This document shows positions 1-6,037 of a stretch of DNA of 11,871 nt, piece after piece. The notes below the pieces were generated by a model. It worked only from the letters and a program-made list of their open reading frames with translations, made no database searches and had not been told where the DNA came from. The position numbers and the translations under genes were made by a program. Source of the DNA: Bacteriovoracaceae bacterium (lineage in GTDB: Bacteria; Bdellovibrionota; Bacteriovoracia; Bacteriovoracales; Bacteriovoracaceae); the NCBI GenBank assembly GCA_947442115.1, contig CANEVK010000051.1, positions 1 through 11,871 of the forward strand, given 5' to 3'. Numbering within the stretch: the stretch's first letter is position 1; every line of letters begins with the position of its first letter.

Positions 1-690
1 GTAAGCAAGATTAAAAAATGATTGACCTTCTTTTTTTGAAGAAAGGATATTTTGAATATTACCGGCCCCTTCAAGTAATTTCTCCGCATTGAGTCCAGCA
101 AACATGACTGGAAGAAGGGCAACAGGTGTTAAGACAGAGAAACGACCTCCTACATTTGATGGTACTGGTAGTGTCGTAATATTCCACATCTCTGCGATCT
201 TTCTAAGATCACCTTTAGTGGGATCAGTGCAGAAAACAAAATAATCTTTGAATTGATCCTCTGAAATCCCAACTTTCTTGAGGAGGGATATAAGAATACT
301 CATGGCCGCAACAGTTTCAGCAGTCGTACCAGATTTTGAAACAATATAGATCAAACTTTCTTTGAGATTTACATTATTAAGTTGGCGGTGAAAATCATCA
401 GGGTCGATATTGTTGAGAAAAATAAAGTCTACATCGGTTTTGCATCCAAGAGACTTGATAAGCATTTCAGGTCCAAGGGCACTTCCCCCAATTCCAATAT
501 GTATGAAATGTTTTTTCTGGTTAAACTTTTCGAATACGATCTTTGTTTGTTGGAGGAGTTCTTGGTTTTTTGGTAAATGAAAAAAACCTGTTTCAGGAGA
601 ATTGAGAGTATTTATGTATTGAAGATAAATTTCATCAAAAGAACTATTTGTCTCTGCGATGACATCAGATCGAATCTTCCAGTTAAGCAT
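1..690 (-). CDS. pgi: Glucose-6-phosphate isomerase, N-terminal 230 codons (3' end beyond the left edge)
   Basis: Cytoplasmic enzyme that interconverts glucose-6-phosphate and fructose-6-phosphate in glycolysis and gluconeogenesis. Read from the ATG at 690-688, the frame stays open to base 1 (exactly 230 codons). Family marks seen are IGIGGSALGP (residues 65-74), the phosphate-binding SKSGTTAET (118-126) and SNVGGRFSVLTPVA (178-191), which fits the PGI signature around V-G-G-R-F-S. The glycine-rich IGIGGS motif lies near residue 65, far earlier than in the roughly 550-aa enterobacterial enzyme, so this is the short bacterial type. The catalytic C-terminal part is outside the window. The start overlaps the end of the upstream acyl-CoA dehydrogenase gene by 8 nt (ATGCTTAA). 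An AAAAAGAG tract about 10 nt upstream could serve as ribosome binding site, so translational coupling is likely. Identity is secure from several motifs; the symbol follows the family. Confidence 0.95.
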   Translation of the reverse strand, partial: MLNWKIRSDVIAETNSSFDEIYLQYINTLNSPETGFFHLPKNQELLQQTKIVFEKFNQKKHFIHIGIGGSALGPEMLIKSLGCKTDVDFIFLNNIDPDDFHRQLNNVNLKESLIYIVSKSGTTAETVAAMSILISLLKKVGISEDQFKDYFVFCTDPTKGDLRKIAEMWNITTLPVPSNVGGRFSVLTPVALLPVMFAGLNAEKLLEGAGNIQNILSSKKEGQSFFNLAY

Positions 691-1822
691 GATTTTCGTA
701 CTCTTTTTTTAGATGGCGAGCGATGACCACTCGCTGAATTTGATTTGTTCCTTCAACGATTTGCAAAACTTTTGCATCTCTCATGAAGCGTTCAACTGGA
801 TATTCGGCTGTATAACCAACACCACCCAGCACTTGAACGGCATCTGTTGTAACTTTCATCGCACAGTCTGTCGCCTTAAGTTTGGCCATAGAACAGAGTT
901 TGCTATTACTCTTCTCTTCATCAATGGATTTCGCAGCAGCTAAAACCATCAGACGTGAACTTTCCACATCAAGGGCCATGTCGGCCATCATGAATTGTAA
1001 GCCTTGAAAATCAAAAATCGCCTGCTTAAATTGTTGACGGGTTAAACTATAGGATATCGCTTCATCTAGGGCCCGCTGAGCACATCCAACTCCAATAGCA
1101 GCAATGGCAACGCGCCCTCTATCAAGGCCACCCATCGCGACATTGAATCCTTGACCTTCCTCAAGTAAACGATCTTCGGATGGTACAAAACAATTTTCAA
1201 AAATAAGTTCTTTGGTAGGGGAGGTCTTCCATCCCATTTTCTTTTCGGCCTTACCGTAAGAAAAACCTGGAGCACCATCTCTAATAATAAAAGCCGAAAC
1301 CCCTTTGGCCCCTTCTCCACCAGTTCGCGCCATCACAATATAGGTTTTAGCAATGCCACCAGAGGTAATCCACATCTTCGTCCCATTAAGGACATAGCCG
1401 CCTTCAACTTTTTTTGCGGTGGTTTTTAAAGAAGCAGCATCTGAACCGGAGTGAGATTCAGATAAAGCGAAGGCTCCGATCTCCTCACCAGATGCTAAAG
1501 CGGGGAGGTATTTGCTTTTTTGATCAATGTTACCATATTCATTTAAAATGGTCTGAACCATGGATGAAACTGAAACAGTGACCGCATAAGGAACTGAGAC
1601 TTTGGCTATTTCTTCAAGGACATAACAATAATCCAAATAGGTGAGTCCGGCCCCACCATATTCTTCAGGTAGAGTGACTCCAGTGACTCCATAATCACCT
1701 AAACCTTTGAAGAATTCCATTCGAAATTTTCCCTCAGAATCATCGTGCTCCATATGAGGTTCGATGGTCTCCTGACAGTATTTTGCCAAATTTCGACACA
1801 GTTCTTTTTGAAAATCGTTCAT
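683..1822 (-). CDS. Acyl-CoA dehydrogenase, short-chain (butyryl/isobutyryl-CoA dehydrogenase) type
   Basis: FAD-dependent cytoplasmic enzyme that introduces the alpha,beta double bond into an acyl-CoA and passes electrons to electron-transfer flavoprotein. The 379 aa match the usual family length. Marks seen are LPEEYGGAG (51-59), ALSESHSGSDA (119-129), GTKMWIT near the flavin (147-153), LGGVGYTAEYPVERFMRDAK (332-351) and QIVEGTNQIQR (354-364). Glu357 of the EGT triad is at the catalytic-base position of short/medium-chain enzymes. The alternative base site used by isovaleryl-CoA dehydrogenase is Gly here (GGLDRGR, 231-237), as expected. The ATG at 1822 has an AAGAG tract 6 nt upstream and follows the stop of the upstream dehydrogenase after 1 nt; the gene then overlaps pgi. 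The exact acyl substrate (butyryl, isobutyryl, 2-methylbutyryl) cannot be read from the sequence. Confidence 0.93.
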   Translation of the reverse strand: MNDFQKELCRNLAKYCQETIEPHMEHDDSEGKFRMEFFKGLGDYGVTGVTLPEEYGGAGLTYLDYCYVLEEIAKVSVPYAVTVSVSSMVQTILNEYGNIDQKSKYLPALASGEEIGAFALSESHSGSDAASLKTTAKKVEGGYVLNGTKMWITSGGIAKTYIVMARTGGEGAKGVSAFIIRDGAPGFSYGKAEKKMGWKTSPTKELIFENCFVPSEDRLLEEGQGFNVAMGGLDRGRVAIAAIGVGCAQRALDEAISYSLTRQQFKQAIFDFQGLQFMMADMALDVESSRLMVLAAAKSIDEEKSNSKLCSMAKLKATDCAMKVTTDAVQVLGGVGYTAEYPVERFMRDAKVLQIVEGTNQIQRVVIARHLKKEYENHA

Positions 1823-1823
1823 A

Positions 1824-2969
1824 TTAATCTCTTAAGGCTTCTCTCAGAAGATTTTTGGCAATGATCATGATCATGACTTCATTTGTCCCTGCACCAATTT
1901 CATTGAGTTTGTTGTCTCTCATCATACGCTCAACTGGGAACTCTCTGGAATACCCATATCCACCGTGTAATTGGATGGCATCTAGAGCAATCTTAGTCGC
2001 CATTTTTGGAAGTTGAAGTTTGACTGCTGAAGCAAGGTTGTTGGATTTATTTCCATTATCGAATTCATAACAAACTGTGTAGAGCATTCGTCTCATGGCT
2101 TCAGTCTCTGAATACATTTCTGCAATCATTTTTTGAATCATTTGAAAGTTGGCCAGATTTTTCCCGAATTGTTTTCTCTCTCCCGCATATTTAACACATT
2201 GATCGAGGCAAGCCTGGGCAATTCCAAGAGAAATTCCGGCGATTGTAATTCGTTCGATCTCAAGATTCTTCATCATATGGATAACCGAATCGCCCTCATT
2301 ACCTACGCGGTTTGAGACTGGCACTTTGGCTTTTTGAAAGGAAAGCTCACCCGTCGGAGAAGAGCGCATGCCCATTTTATGAATCTCTTTTGAAACACTA
2401 AAACCTGGAGTGTCTTTTTCCACGATGAATGTTGTGAGGTCTTTTTTTCCTGGGCCAGTTCTAGTGTAAAGATAAACCACATCAGCGTACTGAGCATTTG
2501 TAATCCACATTTTGTTACCAGTGATCTCATAAAAATCGCCAGACTTAACAGCTTTAGTTTGCATGCCGACTGCATCTGAACCAAATTCTGGCTCACTCAT
2601 TCCCATACACCCAACATGCTCACCAGAAATGAGTTTTGGGAGGTATTTGGCTTTTTGTTCGTCCGATCCGTTATTGTTCAGATTATTCACACACAAGATT
2701 GTATGAGCAAGGTAGGAGAGGGTAGAACCTGCACAGGCCTTACCGAATTCTTCCATCACAATTGTGGCAGCAGTTGCCCCCATTCCTGCGCCACCATAAT
2801 CTGGATCAGCAGTAATACCTAAAAGGCCGAGCTCTCCCATGTGTTTGAAAGCTTTTAAATTGAAACTTTCCTTATTGTCATGGTGTTCAGCAAAGGGAGC
2901 GAGTTCATTTTTAGCAAAATCGCGGCAAACTTTTTGAATCTCTTTTTCTTCAGGAGTAAAAAACCACAT
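1824..2969 (-). CDS. Acyl-CoA dehydrogenase, isovaleryl-CoA dehydrogenase type
   Basis: Flavoenzyme of the acyl-CoA dehydrogenase superfamily, probably acting in leucine/branched-chain acyl-CoA breakdown with electron-transfer flavoprotein as acceptor. Family marks are DPDYGGAG, GMSEPEFGSDAVGM, GNKMWITNAQYAD and LHGGYGYSREFPVERMMRD. The usual catalytic EGT near the C-terminus is replaced by GAGT (359-362, EIGAGTNEV). A Glu is present instead in LEIERITIAG (Glu239), the site of the catalytic base in isovaleryl-CoA dehydrogenase. This pattern argues for that subgroup; the true substrate is inference. I chose the ATG at 2969 (381 aa): AAGGA lies 6 nt upstream of it. The 8-codon longer reading begins with a TTG at 2993 that lacks a Shine-Dalgarno. 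It is the first gene of the minus-strand unit, 1 nt ahead of the second dehydrogenase. Confidence 0.93.
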   Translation of the reverse strand: MWFFTPEEKEIQKVCRDFAKNELAPFAEHHDNKESFNLKAFKHMGELGLLGITADPDYGGAGMGATAATIVMEEFGKACAGSTLSYLAHTILCVNNLNNNGSDEQKAKYLPKLISGEHVGCMGMSEPEFGSDAVGMQTKAVKSGDFYEITGNKMWITNAQYADVVYLYTRTGPGKKDLTTFIVEKDTPGFSVSKEIHKMGMRSSPTGELSFQKAKVPVSNRVGNEGDSVIHMMKNLEIERITIAGISLGIAQACLDQCVKYAGERKQFGKNLANFQMIQKMIAEMYSETEAMRRMLYTVCYEFDNGNKSNNLASAVKLQLPKMATKIALDAIQLHGGYGYSREFPVERMMRDNKLNEIGAGTNEVMIMIIAKNLLREALRD

Positions 2970-3106
2970 AGGTGTTCCTTTTTGAATCGCCAAAGTGTAG
3001 CGGAAAAATCAGTCTTTGTTAATTAGAGTAGTCCCCATTATTTTGATACACTTCACGTCATTTATTAAGCTAAAATCAAGTCTAGAAGATAATATTTTGG
3101 AAGCCC
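2970..3106. promoter_or_regulatory. Divergent intergenic region between the dehydrogenase unit and the GH-like gene pair
   Basis: These 137 nt separate two genes reading away from each other, so promoters for both should lie here. I find no convincing -35/-10 pair for either side. On the plus strand GATAAT (3088-3093) resembles a -10 box but has no good -35 and would give an almost leaderless transcript. On the minus strand TCTAAT is a weak -10 candidate. No inverted repeat stands out. It is listed as a region and not as a mapped promoter. Confidence 0.4.
2976..2980 (-). promoter_or_regulatory. Ribosome binding site that fixes the start of the isovaleryl-CoA-dehydrogenase-like gene
   Basis: On the minus strand AAGGA is followed by six bases and then ATG at 2969. 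It lies inside the longer TTG-initiated reading, so it supports the shorter protein. Confidence 0.7.
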
Positions 3107-4825
3107 ATGCATTTGAATGACCAGTCTCAAACATTTATTAGCCCAGTTAGACCCGGTGAGCAGTGGTTTTTCTACTGGAAAACCTCGGCTGCGCTTTGGG
3201 AGAAGCATATTGTTGAATCTCCAGCGGATGAAACCGTTTATATCCCTTTAAACTGGGGTGCCCATGCTGAGGCCAATGGGGTATGGGATTTTGGACAAAT
3301 TTTTGCTGAAAGAGATCTTGGTCGGCTGATGGAGCTCTTAACGCGCCATGGCCGTCGTTCATGTTGGCTACTTCCTCTTGGGCCCTGTCCTTTTCTTCCC
3401 AATGGGGGAATTCCTATTGCTGGGGCAAGATCTCTTAGTAGTTCTGAAGTCGGTATGAATTATGCTTGCCTTGATCAGGAGGGGGCGATTCATAAAATGT
3501 ATTCTTTTTTTGATCCCAAGGTTTTTCAGCTTTATTCAGGTTTTGTCTCTCAATTAGCAAAACTTTTTACTGCGAGAAATTTTAAAACGTCAGTATGGGG
3601 CGTAGAATATTACTTTTATGAAAATGCGACTTACACATCCTTTTTTGCTGATCATTCAATCGTCTTCGAGCAAGGTTTTTCTCGCTTTATAAGAAAAAAT
3701 TTTCCTCAAGGGCTGGAGATTAATTCTGCAGCAGATGAGCTAGTGCTAAAAAACAAATTCAGGCAGGAAGTGAGACAACTTTTTTCGGCCATAGCCTCTG
3801 ATGCTTTAGCGATTTTTTGGTCTGGAATTAAAGACATTCATGTTATTGGAGCATCACCAAAAAATACCATTAATCGTTCCCTTGCGGGGGGGCTGTCTCA
3901 AGTTTCTATCCTTCAAGACTTATTTAATTCTTACGTTCATCAAAAATGGGTCAGTACTAGTTTGTTAAGCGTCAATGAAAAGAAAAATGTGGTCCAAAGT
4001 TGTCTCAGTGAGCATTTTGGACAAAGTGAAATTCAAGATCAGTATCATCCGAGAACGGTTTCAAAAGATCTGACTGAAGATTTTCGGCCACTTGCACTGG
4101 TTGATGTTTTTGATTCCTTCCACCCGGAAGTCTATACACAAAATGGCCTAAGGGATTATCTCCAAGCTCACTGTCGTTGGATGTATTACATTCATGAGCA
4201 AATGGATTTTAGTCCCCAGTGGATTGATACTTCATCAGATCGAATAAAATTCTTTCATGCAAAAAACATGGATCGTGTGAAACTGGCGCAAATGCTGAAG
4301 CTCTTTATGATGGGACAAAGGATTGTTTTTGATCGAGATGAAATTTCAGAGGAACTAGATAAAAGACTTCAAATATTTTATTTGGAAAATAATTTAAAAC
4401 CTCAAACTATAAATTACCTTTCACCTGTTCAAATTTGCTTACTTGGCGAGGGCCGTTTTTTAACATTTGAGGGATCACGATTAGAAAAAACAGAACAACA
4501 GAAGCAATTTTGGGCCCATATTTTTAAATTTATGAAGATAGACCATCCGCCCCTCATAACGGACTCAGATGTCTTCAATTTATGGAGAATTAGATCAACT
4601 TCGTCACATGAATTGAACTATCTAGATGTTAGACGTGTAAATTTATACAACCCAACAAGTTATAAAAAAATCGTCAAAATTCAGAACCAGAAAAGATTTG
4701 CCTTTCTCAAGATGATTGATCCTGTCCAGGCTTCCGCTAAGACAAACTCTGATGGGGTAGAAGTAGAACTCTTACCACAGGGGAAAATTGCTTTGGATTT
4801 TGGACACTATGAGGAGTCTTTATGA
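3107..4825 (+). CDS. Uncharacterised 572-aa protein with faint glycoside-hydrolase (TIM-barrel, GH42/GH35-like) resemblance
   Basis: Not firmly recognised. No signal peptide or membrane segment is visible, so it is probably cytoplasmic. Around residues 43-100 the order of elements (VYIPLNWGAH, then VWDFGQIFAERDLGRLMELLTRHGR, then LLPLGPCPFLPNGGIP) resembles the first beta-alpha units of GH42/GH35 beta-galactosidase barrels. A segment with VWGVEYYFYENATY followed by FFADHSIVFEQGFSRFIRKNF sits where those enzymes carry the acid/base Glu and the helix after it. Catalytic residues cannot be assigned with confidence and the barrel may be degenerate. The C-terminal third (helical KLAQMLKLFMMGQRIVFDRDEIS, then an LLGEGRFLTFEG strand pair) recalls an auxiliary domain. 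ATG at 3107 has GGAAG close upstream; TTG at 3113 is an alternative start. Its stop overlaps the next start (ATGA, 4822-4825), so the two genes are coupled. The fold assignment is inference. Confidence 0.85.
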   Translation: MHLNDQSQTFISPVRPGEQWFFYWKTSAALWEKHIVESPADETVYIPLNWGAHAEANGVWDFGQIFAERDLGRLMELLTRHGRRSCWLLPLGPCPFLPNGGIPIAGARSLSSSEVGMNYACLDQEGAIHKMYSFFDPKVFQLYSGFVSQLAKLFTARNFKTSVWGVEYYFYENATYTSFFADHSIVFEQGFSRFIRKNFPQGLEINSAADELVLKNKFRQEVRQLFSAIASDALAIFWSGIKDIHVIGASPKNTINRSLAGGLSQVSILQDLFNSYVHQKWVSTSLLSVNEKKNVVQSCLSEHFGQSEIQDQYHPRTVSKDLTEDFRPLALVDVFDSFHPEVYTQNGLRDYLQAHCRWMYYIHEQMDFSPQWIDTSSDRIKFFHAKNMDRVKLAQMLKLFMMGQRIVFDRDEISEELDKRLQIFYLENNLKPQTINYLSPVQICLLGEGRFLTFEGSRLEKTEQQKQFWAHIFKFMKIDHPPLITDSDVFNLWRIRSTSSHELNYLDVRRVNLYNPTSYKKIVKIQNQKRFAFLKMIDPVQASAKTNSDGVEVELLPQGKIALDFGHYEESL

Positions 4826-5211
4826 AAGAGCTGGTGCTGATTTATCACTTTGAAACTTCTCAAAATAAGAATGATGAATTTAAACCGGCCAGTTACAAAA
4901 TTCTCTATATTTTTAATGCTGATGGGATGATTGACGATAAAAGAATTGCTGAATTTATCAATGCTAATGCTGAAAGTTTTTCCCTAGACCAAAGCTTTTC
5001 AAATCTGGATGATTTAAAGTCATTCAGTTTGCATCTTTCTCAGTATTTCGAGAGAAATGAAGTAAGGCTTATATCTGTTCAAGATTACAATATTGGCATT
5101 GACGGGGCAAAAGATCGCCATTCTTTTGTGCAAATTTTTTCTAATTATGGTGAAGTTTTTGTTGATGAATCGAAGCCCAAAAAGAAGGGGCTCTTTGGTA
5201 ATTTTTTTTAA
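4822..5211 (+). CDS. Small uncharacterised protein (129 aa) coupled to the GH-like gene
   Basis: No family recognised. The start overlaps the stop of the preceding gene (ATGA) and has GAGGAG five bases upstream, so it is almost certainly translated and coupled to its neighbour. The protein is soluble-looking and mixed alpha/beta: strands near MKELVLIYHF and SYKILYIFNADG, helices near DKRIAEFINANAE and DDLKSFSLHLSQYFERN, then strands VRLISVQDYNIGI and HSFVQIFSNYGEVFVD. It ends with a lysine-rich linker followed by GLFGNFF (residues 123-129). A basic, then hydrophobic-aromatic tail of this sort often works as a membrane-contact or partner-docking tail; that is inference. The gene ends 12 nt from the convergent FHA gene. 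Confidence 0.85.
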   Translation: MKELVLIYHFETSQNKNDEFKPASYKILYIFNADGMIDDKRIAEFINANAESFSLDQSFSNLDDLKSFSLHLSQYFERNEVRLISVQDYNIGIDGAKDRHSFVQIFSNYGEVFVDESKPKKKGLFGNFF

Positions 5212-5223
5212 ATAATATTTTAT

Positions 5224-5898
5224 CTAAGAATTAAAATCTTTGAGATTGATGATTTTTTTCTTCTTCTGTTCAATATCTGATTTCAACCGTTCTTGTTCCT
5301 CTTTTATAGAACTGACTTCAAGTTGAAGGGACTTAAGTTTTTTAGACAAATCAAAGAGTTCAGACTTTGCCTCTTTAATGATGGCTTCCTTCGCTTCATC
5401 GAGTTCTGCTATTTTTGACTTTGCATTCTGCTCAACCTGCGCAATCTCTTTTTTGATATCCTCTATCTCTTTTTCTCTCATTAGAATGAGGTTTGGATTT
5501 TTAAAAACATCCAATTTTTTTTGATCTTCTTGTTTGTTTTGATCGGGTGAAGATTTAAAGGATAATGGACGTTTGAGTTGTTTCTTAATCATCTCATCTA
5601 GGAGCTGTAGATTGATGTCGTTTGTCTCTGTAATCACAAATAGTTGTTCTCCTATTTCGATTAAAGCAAAGAATTTCAGTGGTACTAACTCTAGGGGAGG
5701 TAACTCTTCACGATTTAATATTGTCTTGTTTTTTGAATCAAGGTCCTGAATTGTTATTTTTATTGGCGAGGATTCTTTATCAAGAGAAATAAGTGCATGT
5801 TTACCGCTCATCTTTGAGTCACTAGGAAATTGAATGTCTCCAGTATTTCTCCCAATGAGTAATTTATCTGTTAATTCATAGTATTTGATCGAATTCAC
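5224..5898 (-). CDS. FHA-domain protein with C-terminal coiled coil
   Basis: Forkhead-associated domains bind phosphothreonine peptides and often recruit partners to secretion, kinase or division machines. The N-terminal 95 residues show the FHA core: LLIGR (13-17), SGKH for the S-x-x-H phosphate contact (31-34) and DLDSKNKT (53-59) in place of the usual D-x-G-S-x-N-G-T. Asn57 is kept but the Gly after it is Lys. Residues about 138-217 are rich in Lys/Glu with heptad-like hydrophobics and no proline, so a coiled coil is likely. No signal peptide or membrane segment is seen. The first codon of the open frame compatible with a start is GTG at 5898, without a clear Shine-Dalgarno. An AGGGGA tract farther upstream would suit a non-standard CTG or ATT start a few codons earlier, which would also complete the first FHA strand. 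It is divergent from the GspE-type gene. Confidence 0.85.
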   Translation of the reverse strand: MNSIKYYELTDKLLIGRNTGDIQFPSDSKMSGKHALISLDKESSPIKITIQDLDSKNKTILNREELPPLELVPLKFFALIEIGEQLFVITETNDINLQLLDEMIKKQLKRPLSFKSSPDQNKQEDQKKLDVFKNPNLILMREKEIEDIKKEIAQVEQNAKSKIAELDEAKEAIIKEAKSELFDLSKKLKSLQLEVSSIKEEQERLKSDIEQKKKKIINLKDFNS

Positions 5899-5949
5899 AT
5901 GATAGAGATAAATCAGAACTTTCCCCTAATAAGCTGTTTTTTCAAGTAA

Positions 5950-5957
5950 TTATCGGA
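5950..5957 (-). promoter_or_regulatory. TCCGATAA octamer, possible sigma-28-like -10 element facing the FHA gene
   Basis: The minus strand reads TCCGATAA, 7 of 8 bases matching the sigma-28 (FliA) -10 consensus GCCGATAA, about 52 nt before the FHA start codon. No good TAAA-type -35 lies at the standard distance, so promoter function is only a candidate. Confidence 0.25.
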
Positions 5958-5980
5958 ATTAAGGCGCCAGGGCCTTAATT
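5957..5980 (+). promoter_or_regulatory. Perfect 9-bp hairpin between the FHA and GspE-type genes (terminator-like or operator)
   Basis: AATTAAGGC (5957-5965), a six-base loop, then GCCTTAATT (5972-5980). On the plus strand the second arm ends in TTTT, so an RNA read rightward would form a terminator-like stem with a short U run. It sits about 57 nt before the GspE-type start, in a region flanked by two divergent genes. It could therefore be an attenuator, the end of a short leader RNA, or a dyad operator for a regulator. Confidence 0.5.
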
Positions 5981-6004
5981 TTGATCACTTTTAGTCTGTT
6001 GATG

Positions 6005-6012
6005 TCCGATAA
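6005..6012 (+). promoter_or_regulatory. TCCGATAA octamer, possible sigma-28-like -10 element facing the GspE-type gene
   Basis: Plus-strand copy of the same octamer that occurs inverted at 5950-5957. It ends 25 nt before the GspE-type start codon, a fitting distance for a -10 box. No convincing -35 is visible 11 to 15 nt upstream, so the call is tentative. Confidence 0.3.
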
Positions 6013-6037
6013 ATTCTAGGTAAGAAGGAGTCGGGTC

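Noticed and set aside
382..576. Plus-strand 64-codon open frame
   Set aside because: It is antisense to the conserved IGIGGS/SKSGTTAET region of glucose-6-phosphate isomerase.
713..943. Plus-strand open frame, and similar ones at 2133-2315 and 2616-2822
   Set aside because: Antisense shadows of the two acyl-CoA dehydrogenase genes, with no ribosome binding site or family feature.
1066..1320. Minus-strand alternate-frame opens (also 2303-2596)
   Set aside because: They lie in another frame within clearly conserved dehydrogenase coding sequence.
2970..2993. Eight-codon N-terminal extension of the isovaleryl-CoA-dehydrogenase-like protein
   Set aside because: It begins with TTG without a Shine-Dalgarno, whereas AAGGA sits six bases before the ATG at 2969.
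3147..3362. Minus-strand 71-codon open frame
   Set aside because: Antisense to the GH-like gene, no supporting signals.
3107..4825. Naming the 572-aa protein a beta-galactosidase
   Set aside because: Resemblance is limited to fold-level patterns in the N-terminal half; catalytic Glu residues cannot be placed reliably.
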